Notes under the pieces: model-generated | What the model was told of the DNA's origin: nothing | The model's input: the letters and a program-made list of their open reading frames with translations, nothing else | Databases searched by the model: none | Assembly: GCA_025618425.1 (NCBI GenBank) | Contig: CM046838.1 | Location: 6,595,655 to 6,659,654 of the forward strand | Length of the DNA stretch: 64,000 nucleotides | DNA from: Heliocidaris tuberculata | Taxonomy: Eukaryota; Echinodermata; Echinoidea; Camarodonta; Echinometridae | Reading direction: 5' to 3' | Part shown: one piece after another, positions 33,901-44,424 of the stretch | Numbering within the stretch: position 1 is the stretch's first letter | How the letters are laid out: every line of letters starts with the position of its first letter | Position numbers and translations under genes: made by a program

Positions 33901-36144
33901 ATGAGAATGAAAACAGAGACCAGCTGAGAAGCAGAGCTTGTAGAAGCGCTGGTCCCTGGCAAAAAGATAAAGCATGAATACAGTACATAAAAAGAATTAG
34001 ACTGGGCAATCATGCATAAAATGCCCAATAAAAGGGAAAAAAGAAGAAGATAGATACATGGCCATGGAAAGCAAACATCATTATTATTGAAAAAGGCCCC
34101 CCCCCCAAAAAAAAAAAAAAAAAAAAAAAAAAAGAGAGAAAAAAAGAATAGCATAACGAAATTAGAGATGAAAAGAAAGAAAAAAAGATAAAAAGAAAGA
34201 ATAATGCAGAATAGGCAAATTGATGGAAAGATAAACCAAGGAATAAAGAGCAAAAAAATATAGAGAGAGAAAGAGAAAGATGAAATGAAAGGATAAAAAA
34301 CAAAATAAGAAAAGGTAAAACAATAAAACAGTAATTGAAAAATCAGTAGAATATTAATTGATTAATTAATCAATTTATTCACTAGATAATTAATTAATTC
34401 ATGCCATGCTCCATCAGGTCACATTTTTCTCCCCCCCCCCCAAAAAAAAAATTTAACATACAGTTATTTGCAAAAAAGTTCGAAAATTTCGGCCAGTGCG
34501 CAGAACCGAGACCTGACTGTTTAGTCAAAGACACCTAGAGTATTATTTTAGGGGGAAATCAAGAAATTAGCCCAGTCGGTCATTAGACGAAACGATGATT
34601 AGACTAAATGGTAATTAGACCAGACGGCTTTGAGACCAAATTACAATTAGACCAAATGGTTACTAGACTAAATTTGTGTTGTCTAAATGATGATAGACAA
34701 ACTGAGGTTAGACTAACTAAAAAATGGACCAAATGGTTATTAGACTAAGTGGTTTTAGACCAAATGGCTATAGAAGAATTGACTAAAGACCAATTGGTAA
34801 TTAGACGAAATCATAATTAGACCAAATGGTAAGTGGACGACATGATTAGGCCAATTGATTATAAGATCAACTGATATTGGACCGAATGATGTTAGACCAA
34901 TTGGCTATCAGACCAACTGGCTGTAGAGACCAATTGGCATTAAACCTATTGACTATGACAAGCTAACCTAATTGTCTGTAGTATTAGACCAAATGGATAT
35001 TAGACCAAGTGAACATTAGACCAAACGGTTATTAGACAAATTGAGAATTGGACCAAACAATGATTAGACAAAATCGTAATTGACGAAGTGATGATAAGAC
35101 GATGTGGGTGTTAGACCAACTGGGTTTAGACCAAATGGCTATTAGACAAAATGATGATTAGACCATTTGGTTATTAGACCAACTGGTTTTTAGCCGAAAT
35201 AGATATTGGACAAGTGGTGTTTTAGACAAGTGGTGTTTAGACCAAATGGGTTTAGACCACATGGGTATTAGACCAAATGGGTTTTAAACGAAGTAGCTAT
35301 AGATGAAGTGGTAATTAGACGAAGTGATTAAACTGATTATTATACCAAATGGTTATTAGACGAAATGTTGATTAGACGAATTGGTGATGGACGAATAGTT
35401 GTTAGACTGAATGATGTTATACCATTTGGCTATTAGACCAATTGGCATTAGACCAAGTGGCAATTTGCCATAATAACTTATCTTACATAATATGTGCATT
35501 AAGCAAGCAATGAGTTTTTACATTTGCGGTCGACATGTTATGACATTTGTGGTAAAAATGGAAATTTTTACATTTGTAGGCGAAATGTTTTTACATGTGT
35601 GGTTAAACAGACTTTTACATTTGTGGGGAATTTTTCTTTTTACATTTGTATTTAATTTTTACACTTGTGGTTGACATGTTATGACATTTGTGGTTATTTT
35701 GACTTTTGCGGGTGCAATGTTTTTACATTTGTGGCTACTTTTACATTTGTGGTTGATTTTTACAATTGTAGTTGATTTTTACATCTATGGGCTCTACAGT
35801 CCCCCTCTAATTCATTCTTGAGCCAAAGTTTAGATACACTACTGAACAAACCAAATTGGATAATACATGATGTGAATAATACATTGTTTATAAATCCACA
35901 ATTTCTACATCGACAGCGCGAGAAACGCAAACAAAACCGGGATTGCTTCGGGGGATAATGAGGTGGAAATTATCTATAGAATGAGAGACAGGAAGGAAAT
36001 CGTCAGAACACTAAGTTAAACCCCCCCCCCCCAAAAAAAAAAAAAAACAACAAAAAAAAAACAACACATTTCTGAAAGGCAAAGGAGACAATTTGCCTTC
36101 CCCTTTTCTTGGCAAAATTGTAAATACAACTACTACTACTACTA

Positions 36145-36240
<96 letters not shown>

Positions 36241-38080
36241 ATAATAATAATAAAATTATAGCAATGAGAATAATAATTATAATAATAATAATAATAATAG
36301 GCCCTACAAGTTTTCCCGGTCAAATTTATCAAAGCATGCAGCAGCCAAATTGATGTACAGTCGCTCGATTTCATTAGAATTTGAATGCTCATCAAGATCA
36401 ACATTAAATTGCCTAAAAGGATCATTCAGTTTGATTCTTAGGGCAAGCGATCATATACTTTCATCATACATTTAAGGAGCATTCAAATTAGAAATTTACC
36501 CAGTGAGCATTCAAATTCACGAAGGCTTCGGATCGCGAACATTAGGAAATTCGATTTTATCAACAGACAAGCATGTTCGCGATTTAAGCAATGGATTTAA
36601 CAATGCACTCCTTCCCTTCGAATTTTCAAATTGTTTTTACAAGATAAGATTTAAAAACAATATGTAAATTCGGATTCTTGCAGTGTCATAGATCAGGAAT
36701 AAATGATGATGATGAAAAATGATGTTACTTTACAAAAATGTAAAATGATGGAACTTAACAAATTTGATAAACAAACGCAAGTGCCGCGGAAATGATTTCT
36801 TACTATGAATTACAGTGAGGTTGCCAGCGCCCCGTTATCACCCCTCCTATTTTGGGGACCCTGTGATTATCAAAAATAAAAATAAGAAATGACAAAGCAA
36901 ATGGTGGAACTGAAAAAATGAGATTATGCAAAATAAAAAGACCATATAATGTGAAAGGCTACTTTGAATATACTGTACACCATGGGTGTCGATCCTGGGG
37001 TGTGTGTGTGTGTGTGTGTGGGGGGGGGGGTTGGATGGTATATATATCCTCCCAAAATTTGAGGGGGGTGAATGGCCTGTATTATCATCCCCCAATATTT
37101 TTGGATAAAATAAATAAGGATTATGATACATAAACTTAAAACTAATAACTATCCCAACTCATTATGTTTGATCTTGAAATACCATCACATTCTTTAATGA
37201 TTAGAAGTAAGGAAATAAGAAATGCCATAGTTCCAATGCGAAAATATCGAAGAAATTTCGTTCCCTCGCATTGTTATTCTCAATTAAGGGGTTCCGTCCA
37301 TTGGCGTAGATCCGTGCACTCCTTCTTTTCATCAAAAAACCATTTTGGGATGCTCTAAAATGCAAGTTTTATAGACAGAATTTGGAAAAAGTCCCTTGTG
37401 TGTGAGGGGGGGGGGGGATCCCCCCCTTCACACACCCTCCCCACTCGGTCGCTTCGCTCCCTCCCCGGTCATCCCCCAATCATGGACATGGATCGACACC
37501 CCTGCTGTGCACATTTGAAACGATGCAGTATATGAAAAATTAAGGGTAGTCCAATAATTCATTTTAACACCCTTAGATGAATTCATCATTTTGCAACAAC
37601 AAATTACATTTGAAAACATTAGAATGCTTAAATTTACATTCGTAAACAAGGCAAAGCCCGGCTATTTTCTGTACTTCTTGAACCTGTCTGAAAATGAATG
37701 AACATACTGTTAACTTGACTGCCTATTAATGGAAAGGTAAGTAAAACTCGAGCGAGATTCCCCACCCGAGTCATCGTAAATGATTAAATGGCGTTTTGAT
37801 TGAAGGACGATAAATTAATTTGGATGTTCGAATTTTCGACGCTGAAAAATGAATTTGAACGCCTGAAAACTAATATGAACCAAAGGGGTAAACGGGAAGA
37901 GCAAATCGCTTGAATATGAGCGTTTGAAAATGAATCTGAAAGCTATTTTTTTAAAATTTGACCCGGAAAATCTATGATGATGATGATAATAATAATAATG
38001 ATAATAATAATGATAATAATAATAATAATAATAATAATGATAATAATGAAATGATAAGAGTGAGAATGATAATGATGATG

Positions 38081-38111
<31 letters not shown>

Positions 38112-38202
38112 TGATAATAATAAAATGACAATAGTGAGAATGATAATGATGATGATAATAATAATAATAATAATAATGATAATAATGATGATGATGATGA
38201 TG

Positions 38203-38256
<54 letters not shown>

Positions 38257-41200
38257 GCCGATCCCCCCCCCCCCCCATTTAAACCAGGAAATTAATACAA
38301 TGTAAAAATTCATCATGTTGCTCTAAAAAGGTGTCATATATTACGTAAATTTCTCGGTATACTACCCCTTCCCCTCCAAATACATTGAGCACCATTGGCT
38401 CGGATGTCTATATAGGCCACTGAACAAACCTAATTTGATAGTACATGATGTAAATAATAAATTGTTTATAAATCCTCAATTTGACGTTCAATTAGTTTAA
38501 ATATGAGACTATTTTAAAGATACCTACTGCTTATTGATTTCTTGAAAAAAACAACTCACACACTCCTTTCTGGCAAATCAAGTTTCTTTTAATAGAACAG
38601 TGATCATCGTCCCACCGTCCGTGGTTATTCTCATCCCTCCTCGACCAAAGGCAAGCACAGTTTTGATCTCCTGCACTGTTGTCTGGCTGGTTTGGAGCCC
38701 AACCATCATATCTGATCACAATAAAAACAAAATAAAATAAATAAGACGTATGACAATCGCACCACCAACAACAGAATATCTAACCCTTAAAGGGAAGGTC
38801 CAGTCAAAAAATTACTTGGTTTTAATTGAAGCAGAAAAATCTGACCTACAGATCAAAAAAAGTTTGAGGAAAATCTGACAACTAATAAAAAAGTTATGAA
38901 TTTTTAGTGGAATGAAAAACTAGGGAAAACAACGAAAATCACCAGACAAATTGGCTACTCGGTCATGAGTTTGTGACGTCACACATGTGACGTCCACATG
39001 ACTTGAACTAACTTATATTTATAGTAATATGTTTTTGTATGAAAACACTAATACAGAGTAAATAATTTTCTGTAAATATCATTAAAAAAAAAAAAAAAAA
39101 AAAAAAAATGATATATATACCTGGCAGGAATTAATTCCTTGAAATGCTAAAGCGCAGTAATAGCAGCCATGCTAAAGCGCAGTAATAGCAGCCATGCTAA
39201 AGCGCAGTAATAGCAGCCATGCTAAAGCCAGGGTAATAATTGTGGAGCGCTAGGAGTGCCAAGTCTGACAGACATGTGCACTATACAAGAACCCACTATT
39301 ACTATTATTATTATTATTATTATTGCTAGTAGTAGTAGTATTTTACAACATTATTTTCTACGTTAGGGGGAATCCTATCAATGCGGTTTATTCCGTCACA
39401 ACAGAAATTCGACGTTACGGAAAGCGACTGTGCGTTAAGGCGAATGATAACAATAGGCTGAGATAAAAGGATTCCCCCTAACGCTGTAATAAGAGCTGTG
39501 GCATATCGGGTACCAGTTTACACCTAGGTGAAGAGTGGCAATCGTGGATTAATATCTTGCCAAAAGACGTTAGTGCCGGGCTGGGATTCGAACCCTTTAA
39601 CCTTGGAGCTTATAGGTCAATGGTGAAATCATTGACCGAGTTGCCAATTTGTCTGGTGATTTTGATTGTTTTTCCTAGTTTTTCATGCCACTGAAAATTC
39701 ACAACTTTCTTATTAGTTGTCCGATTTTCCTCAAACTTTTTTGGTCTGTGGGTCTGATTTTTCTGCTTCAATTAAAACCAAGTAATTTTAGGACTGGACT
39801 GATCAAATACTGTCGAATGATATTGTGCGGATACTGGAGTCCCCATGAGCTTTAATTGAGAGAAATCCAGAAAGACATATCGCAAGCACTGCCATACTCA
39901 ACGCTGACCAATTATTCTACATGTACACGTAAAACTTTATATCAACCTAGCACGAATGAGCTTTTTAGATATTCATAAAAGAATCGCACTTTCTGACAGT
40001 GAAATTCACATTTCTTTCTTTCTGATGAACGGTACTATAAGTTCGACACAATAATGAGTACAATTACTTGTATACAAAAATAGAAGGAGGCAACTACCCC
40101 AAAAGCGAAGTTTGTGCTTGGAACGTCAAGAACAACAAAAGGCAAGTTATTGGATGAATTTAATTGTTTTAGTGAATGGGTTTCTTTGCGATTATAAAGA
40201 GGAAATAGAGGGTAAAAAAGAAAATGCGATTGATGTGAAAAACGAAAAACAAAAAGTTAGGAAATGGGGAGGGGATCCTTCAAATCATAGGGTAAATTAG
40301 TTGAAATTTTATTAATCTGAATATTGTATAAAGTGAGGTGAATATGACTCGAGGCGTAATTCTTCACTTCTTGTCAAAATCATAATTACAGTTTGATAAA
40401 AAAAAAGAAAAGAAAATCGCTTACATCACTTGTGTTCCATCGAGCCACATGTATTGACCTTCGACCTCTCTATCATCGCAACCAATCCAAAAACATCGCG
40501 TGTCTCTTAAGGCTGGAGTGATGAAAGTCGTCAAGAAGACCTGTAATCATGTTGCCGATATCAAGCATATCACTCACTATTCTTAAAATCAATTAAACAG
40601 AATATAAGTCACAAATAAAAGTTATATTCATTGAGTTTTAAGATGATATTGATGGAAAAAACACATTTTCTAAAAGTGAAACATCCTATACGTGGGTCCA
40701 TTCGAATGGATATCGTCGACTTTATAAATGATACATAAACCTGATTTCACTATTGACCTATAAGCTCCCTGGTGTTTGATAAAGTAGAATGAACAATGAT
40801 GCTCTAAAAAGTTGTATAATCATATCATCAACCAGCAATGCCCTGTAGCAACGACAGAAAAAAGTAGAAATGAGATATTTCTCAGTTGAATAATATGTTC
40901 CCAACCTCTTCTTTCTCAATGGTTTGACGTATTCTTATGTATATTACCTGATGCACACAAGGCTTCAATTTCTGACACAAAACTGCGTTAGTGACTGGCA
41001 CGCTCTTTGGTGCACTGCGTGACAGCGACATCATACAAAGAGTGGATGTAAATTGAATGAATTACTGGCTCATGAACTAATAACCTTCATGGGCTTGATC
41101 AGTCAGTGGTAGATAATAACGCAATCGATATGACCCATCGTATTCGATGGGTATTAATTACTCGGAATATAAGTCACAAATAAAAGTTATTTTCACTGAG

Positions 41201-42562
41201 TTTTAGAACGATATTGATGGAAAAAACTAATTTTCTAAAAGCGAATCCTCCTCCTTGTACCTGGGCCTATTCGAATGAATATCGTCGACTTTGTAAAAAT
41301 AATACATGTATATAAACCTGATTTCACCATTGACCTATAAGCTCCAAGGTTAAAGGGTTCGAATCCCAGCCCGGCACTAACGTCTTTTGGCAAGATATTA
41401 ATCCACGATTGCCACTCTTCACCTAGGTGTAAACTGGTACCCGATATGCCACAGCGCTACATATTTGGCCGTTCGGCTACGACCAGAGTAATAATGTTGG
41501 GCGCTATACCAGAAGCCACCATTATTATCATTTTTATTGTACGGGCACTCAGGTTGAATTTATACAACAGGTGGAACTTATACAAAGAGAACGTAAACTA
41601 AATCAAAAACAGCTAGTATATTTATCATGTTATGAGTTAATATCTTCGTTGTTCTATAAAATAAGTAAATCATTTACCTGGATCTCTTCCGAGTCAACCC
41701 TTGCCAGATTAGCTCCGTAGTCTTGACAAAGAACTTGCGCCTGATCATAGGATACCTTTGTAACGCTTTCCACTAGATAGTCTGCGTCATTCAGTCTGTG
41801 CCATACAAGAGGGGATGGTTGCTGACTTCTTACTGTATTTAACATTGGATTGAAATATATTTTCGAAAATATTTTGGTGGCTGCAACTCCCTACCGCTCT
41901 ACCCCCTCCCCCATGACCCATCTGGTCATCCGCCTGTGAAAATGGCTGACGTGGAGGCTCATTTGAAGTATTAACAAGCTATGAAAATATGGTTAACAGT
42001 CTCCCCATTATATAATCAAAATAAATTATGATTAAAATTTTGGCTTTCTGTTCATTTTTAAAAAAATTCTTTTTTAGAAATAATTTCTAGTGTTAACTGG
42101 TAAGTAAAGGAAGTACATGTATGTTGAGCATAACTCACTCTTCTCAAACTTTTCTATCTCCTTCCACTTTCTTGCAGCGCATAGGGACATATTGTGATAT
42201 ACACTATACAAATATGGTATATTTATTCTTGTGGTAAACTCTGATGGGTGCAAGACGAAAAGCTTATATGCCTCTCTCCAACACCATTTCTTACCATTTG
42301 GATTTAAGAAATGGGCACAACAATGAATACATTGAGGTGTATTATGTACATGACATGCTACTTGGTCTGTCTTTTAATGCTGTATTTTAAGGCTATTCAG
42401 TCCTTACAGAATAATATTTCACGAGCCGTGTGCAATGTACACAAAACGAAACAAATGCCATGAATTTTTATGGCGAACATGAACATTGGCCTAGGTATTC
42501 TTACCGCCTCGTAAGGATATGATCATGGCTGCAATGACGATTGATTCTAAGTCCAACTTCAT
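29133..42562 (-). CDS. Receptor copy 2: short lectin-TM receptor lacking Ig and FN3 (6 exons)
   Basis: Coding exons in gene order: 42562-42505, 41832-41678, 40540-40425, 38711-38560, 30314-30215, 29346-29133. All have consensus GT/AG ends (the lectin exon 3 donor is GTGAGT). The Ig and FN3 exons of copy 1 are missing. Because both were phase 1-1, lectin exon 3 joins the TM exon in frame, giving 795 nt and a 264-residue product: signal peptide, C-type lectin domain with QPD, TM and tail. The tail keeps HYELPQ, HDYQDL, TVYTDI (ITSM-like) and SDYVNI (ITIM-like, pYxN). All remaining exons are open and well conserved, which argues for retained function, although a transcribed pseudogene cannot be excluded. 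The 8.2-kb intron that replaced the lost exons is filled with inverted repeat arrays. Confidence 0.68.
30215..30314 (-). CDS. Copy 2 exon 5: transmembrane segment
   Basis: 100 nt. Stalk NEQMRKTDHVW and a helix ending VVAMVVV. The Asn within the helix (VVNV) is conserved. Its phase-1 start is compatible with direct splicing from lectin exon 4. Confidence 0.85.
30828..31017. repeat. (TAA)n(CTA)n microsatellite
   Basis: Triplet tract homologous in position to 18866-19080, in the enlarged copy 2 intron. Leu/Val-rich ORFs here are artefacts. Confidence 0.9.
31800..32165 (+). repeat. GGTCTAAT minisatellite array, left
   Basis: About 20 degenerate units of 15-22 bp built on (A/C)CA(T/A)TTGGTCTAAT. 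Unit spacing and sequence drift too much for a CRISPR, and the host is a eukaryote. Confidence 0.85.
33135..33545 (+). repeat. GGTCTAAT minisatellite array, middle
   Basis: Same unit and orientation as 31800-32165, separated from it by about 1 kb of unique sequence. Confidence 0.85.
33880..34345. other. Purine-rich low-complexity segment
   Basis: GAAA-rich plus-strand sequence with a long A-run at 34107-34132. The hydrophobic minus-strand ORFs are artefacts of base composition. Confidence 0.6.
34580..35472 (-). repeat. GGTCTAAT minisatellite array, right (inverted)
   Basis: Inverse complement of the unit (ATTAGACCAAATGG), about 890 bp, the longest of the three arrays. Confidence 0.85.
35907..35973 (-). 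pseudogene. Relic of the Ig exon in copy 2
   Basis: Only the first 67 nt of the Ig exon remain, behind an intact AG acceptor, encoding NFHLIIPRSNPGFVCVSRAVD. The conserved first Cys has become Arg (VSC to VSR). After that the sequence jumps to intron sequence homologous to 19420-19443. The exon is broken by recombination. Confidence 0.8.
36125..36300. repeat. (CTA)n(TGA)n(TAA)n microsatellite
   Basis: Second copy in block B of the tract at 18866-19080. It shows that the segment from the Ig exon start to this tract was duplicated within copy 2. Confidence 0.9.
36978..37505. mobile_element. Possible MITE with GGTGTCGATCC ends
   Basis: ATGGGTGTCGATCCTGGGG near 36982 faces CATGGATCGACACCCCTG near 37485, giving short inverted termini. 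G/C runs lie inside. No coding sequence is supported. Confidence 0.45.
37506..37970. other. Intron of copy 2, nothing recognised
   Basis: AT-rich sequence with no supported ORF or repeat between the possible MITE and the triplet microsatellite. Confidence 0.5.
37972..38257. repeat. (TAA/TGA)n microsatellite
   Basis: Nearly 290 bp of TAA/TGA triplets, followed by GGCCGATC and AAACCAGGAAATTA, which match the sequence beside the tract in copy 1. Confidence 0.92.
38560..38711 (-). CDS. Copy 2 exon 4: lectin domain, C-terminal third
   Basis: 152 nt, encoding DGWAPNQPDNSAG..., NCACLW, GRWDDDHC and LICQK. QPD and WDD are conserved. The donor changed to GTGAGT, still consensus. Confidence 0.88.
39146..39225 (+). 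repeat. 25-bp tandem triplication
   Basis: GCTAAAGCGCAGTAATAGC plus six bases, repeated three times with a 25-bp period and identical sequence. Copy 1 has only one related unit (near 20180-20215), so the expansion is recent. Confidence 0.92.
39361..39483. mobile_element. 123-bp MITE with CGTTAGGGGGAATCC ends
   Basis: Inverted termini CGTTAGGGGGAATCC and GGATTCCCCCTAACG enclose about 90 bp. It is inserted at the end of a truncated SINE and is too short to code. Confidence 0.7.
39484..39612 (-). mobile_element. tRNA-derived SINE fragment
   Basis: Read on the minus strand it has a Pol III B-box (GGTTCGAATCC, near 39583-39593) followed by CAGCCCGGCACTAACGTC. This is the same sequence as the plus-strand SINE at 41340-41545, and it is cut short by the MITE. 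Confidence 0.7.
40425..40540 (-). CDS. Copy 2 exon 3: lectin domain, middle
   Basis: 116 nt, encoding CFWIGCDDREVEGQYMWLDG. Same splice sites as copy 1 (21721-21836). Confidence 0.85.
41340..41545 (+). mobile_element. tRNA-derived SINE
   Basis: B-box GGTTCGAATCC at 41356-41366, central CTTCACCTAGGTGTAAACTG, and tail GGCGCTATACCAGAAGCCACCATTATTATC. The A-box end is missing or unrecognised. It sits in inverse orientation to 39484-39612, with lectin exon 3 of copy 2 between them. Confidence 0.72.
41678..41832 (-). CDS. Copy 2 exon 2: lectin domain, N-terminal third
   Basis: 155 nt, same phases as copy 1, encoding YDQAQVLCQDYGANLARVDS. Substitutions are mostly conservative. GTAAAT donor. Confidence 0.85.
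42505..42562 (-). CDS. Copy 2 exon 1: signal peptide
   Basis: MKLDLESIVIAAMII..., in frame but 15 nt shorter than copy 1 (five residues, about ETMFL, missing). The hydrophobic core is retained. Donor GTAAG. Confidence 0.7.
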
Positions 42563-43099
42563 ATTAGAGAAGCAAGTTGCGAGTCGATGTTAGAAACTAT
42601 GGATATATTTCCATATAGATACATAGACAGGAAAGAAAGGAAGGGAGTGTTGAGTCTGTAGATGTGTCTTGTGTTGGACTGACCTAAAAATAAAAGCATA
42701 GGATCTCCCGCTATATTTCCTGGGTGTGATGACTTCCATGGTTTCATTTTCGTTTCAATAACCAGTTTGCTAGTTTACACCTACTAGTTTTAGAACCGCA
42801 GAAATTTTTTCCTTTCATATTAACATATCCATATTTTGTATAGAACAAAACATATTTTGTTTTCAGCTTCGTCATTGCAATCTTTGAAAAATCACAAGTC
42901 TCACACGAGGCGTCACTTCCTGCGCTAAGCGAACCTGTGAGGGCAATCAACCCATGCGGCAGCTATTAAAAGTATTGTTTGCATTGTTCATTTTACAATC
43001 ACTTTTTAAATGATATCACTCTTTCATGACGCACTTAAAAGACCGTACAGTCACTGACGCTGTCCTAAAATCATCAAATGACGCCTCATTATAAACTGA

Positions 43100-44420
43100 T
43101 ATTTCAAAACTGTATCCGTCTTCGTAATCATTTGAAATTAAAAGAAAATATGTGATTCTTCCTCTGATCCTATTCCAATTTTGTGCTAGAAGGAAAGGTG
43201 CAGTGGGTCCAACGAGCCTCCTAAAATGTACAGTGTCCGTTTCAGTTTTCAGTTTATTTTTGTAGTTCATATTTCAGGGTTTAAAGGTTTCTTTTATTTT
43301 CGACATGATGTCTTTCAGTGTTTTACATATATACAAATTTGTATAGCATAATATCAAACAAAATTAAGATAATAAATGTTTACATAAATGAGAAAAAAAA
43401 TACACACATGTAATAAACAATTATAATATCACGTTTGTTAACAAGAAATACCATGACAAAAATGCCGAGTTTCTCTTAATAAATATAGATACATTAAATA
43501 TATAATTAAATGGTTTGCTTGTAGTTACCTGTAAATTAAGTTATATATGAAATGAGGACATAATGGAACCTAAAGTAAAAACTGATCTTGTTGCTTGTAG
43601 GCTCCAAGCAATAATATATTTAATTCAGATGAAATATAATCCATGATCATAGCATTACTGTATGAAGATGGTAATACCGATACCAGTCGGAAGAAGAGGA
43701 TTTTTCTACTTCCTCCTTATCGGTATCAAAGACACAGGAAAAGAGATCACCTCTTTTTAATTGTCATCACATTTCAAAAATAGAACATTGAATGGCGTAG
43801 CCATGATTTTCAGTCTAAATGAAATAAAATTTGCTCTCGCTAAAACACATTGTAAACAAATGTCAATGATTCGATGGAAATGCGTTTATCCCTTTAAGTT
43901 AACTTTAATGAAACTATTAGAGGTCGATGTCAACGGTTACCTGTTGAATACAAAGTTCTCTTTAGAGAATTCCCCAACCTTAATACATTTGAGAACAAGA
44001 ATAGAATCTTATATTGCAAACTATTATTTCGGCAACCCTTTTTTTGATACGGGACATAATAGTATTGTAACATTCGTTGACGGATAAACAGGTGATTTCT
44101 CGAAAATGCAAGCGTTTCACACTAAATTTCCAGGTTGTTGTATGTAATAACTGTATTGCGTTATTGACCTAGAAATGAGGAATTTCCCCTCAATTATCTA
44201 TTGATTACCCCCAAATATCAAGGATGTATGTACGGATATTATATGATAAATACAAACACCCACATACAAATCCCTCACCCACATCATCATCATCTTCATG
44301 CCTACAGACACATGCACTGGATATGAACCCACTGTTTCCACCCACATAATTATAAAACGTTGTGAAAGAACGAATATACATAAATCGAAAATATATAATT
44401 GTACATTCATTTCTTAAGAT
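43100..44420. other. 5' flank of copy 2, conserved with copy 1
   Basis: Non-coding sequence aligned with 25320-26800. The ORF at 43761-44087 is absent in the homologous copy 1 sequence and is not supported. Confidence 0.5.
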
Positions 44421-44424
44421 GGCA

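Larger units (their letters stand above)
31145..35800. mobile_element. Nested foldback with two layers of inverted tandem arrays
   Basis: The outer layer consists of arrays of ACAAATGT-A/C-AAA-type units at 31145-31480 and, inverted, at 35505-35800 (ACATTTGTGG). The inner layer consists of degenerate units around TTGGTCTAAT at 31800-32165 and 33135-33545 (plus) and ATTAGACCAAATGG at 34580-35472 (inverted). Unique sequence between them is also mirrored: 32560-32660 versus 34345-34440, and 33000-33120 versus 33580-33705. No transposase is present. The whole lies in the copy 2 intron next to the Ig relic. Confidence 0.75.
38788..39802. mobile_element. Foldback element in lectin intron (copy 2)
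   Basis: Counterpart of 19758-21092, with arms around 38800-38990 and 39630-39800. It is interrupted by a 25-bp tandem array, a small MITE and a SINE fragment that are not in copy 1. Confidence 0.72.
28245..44410. repeat. Segmental duplication, block B (receptor copy 2)
   Basis: Second copy of the block at 14440-26800, same orientation, enlarged by inserted repeats (notably 31145-35800). Local re-duplications are seen inside it. Sequence matching 40600-40765 is repeated at 41165-41345. Sequence matching 43670-44050 is partly repeated at about 44425-44830. Confidence 0.85.

Noticed and set aside
31800..35472. CRISPR-like spaced repeats
   Set aside because: Units are degenerate, spacers are not unique or of constant length, and the genome is eukaryotic; it is a minisatellite in inverted arrays.
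36003..38316. Long Leu/Ile/Asn/Asp-rich ORFs on both strands
   Set aside because: Pure products of the (TAA/TGA)n tracts and poly-C runs.
43761..44087. 108-residue plus-strand ORF upstream of copy 2
   Set aside because: The homologous sequence in block A (25825-26450) does not keep the frame, so it is not a conserved gene.
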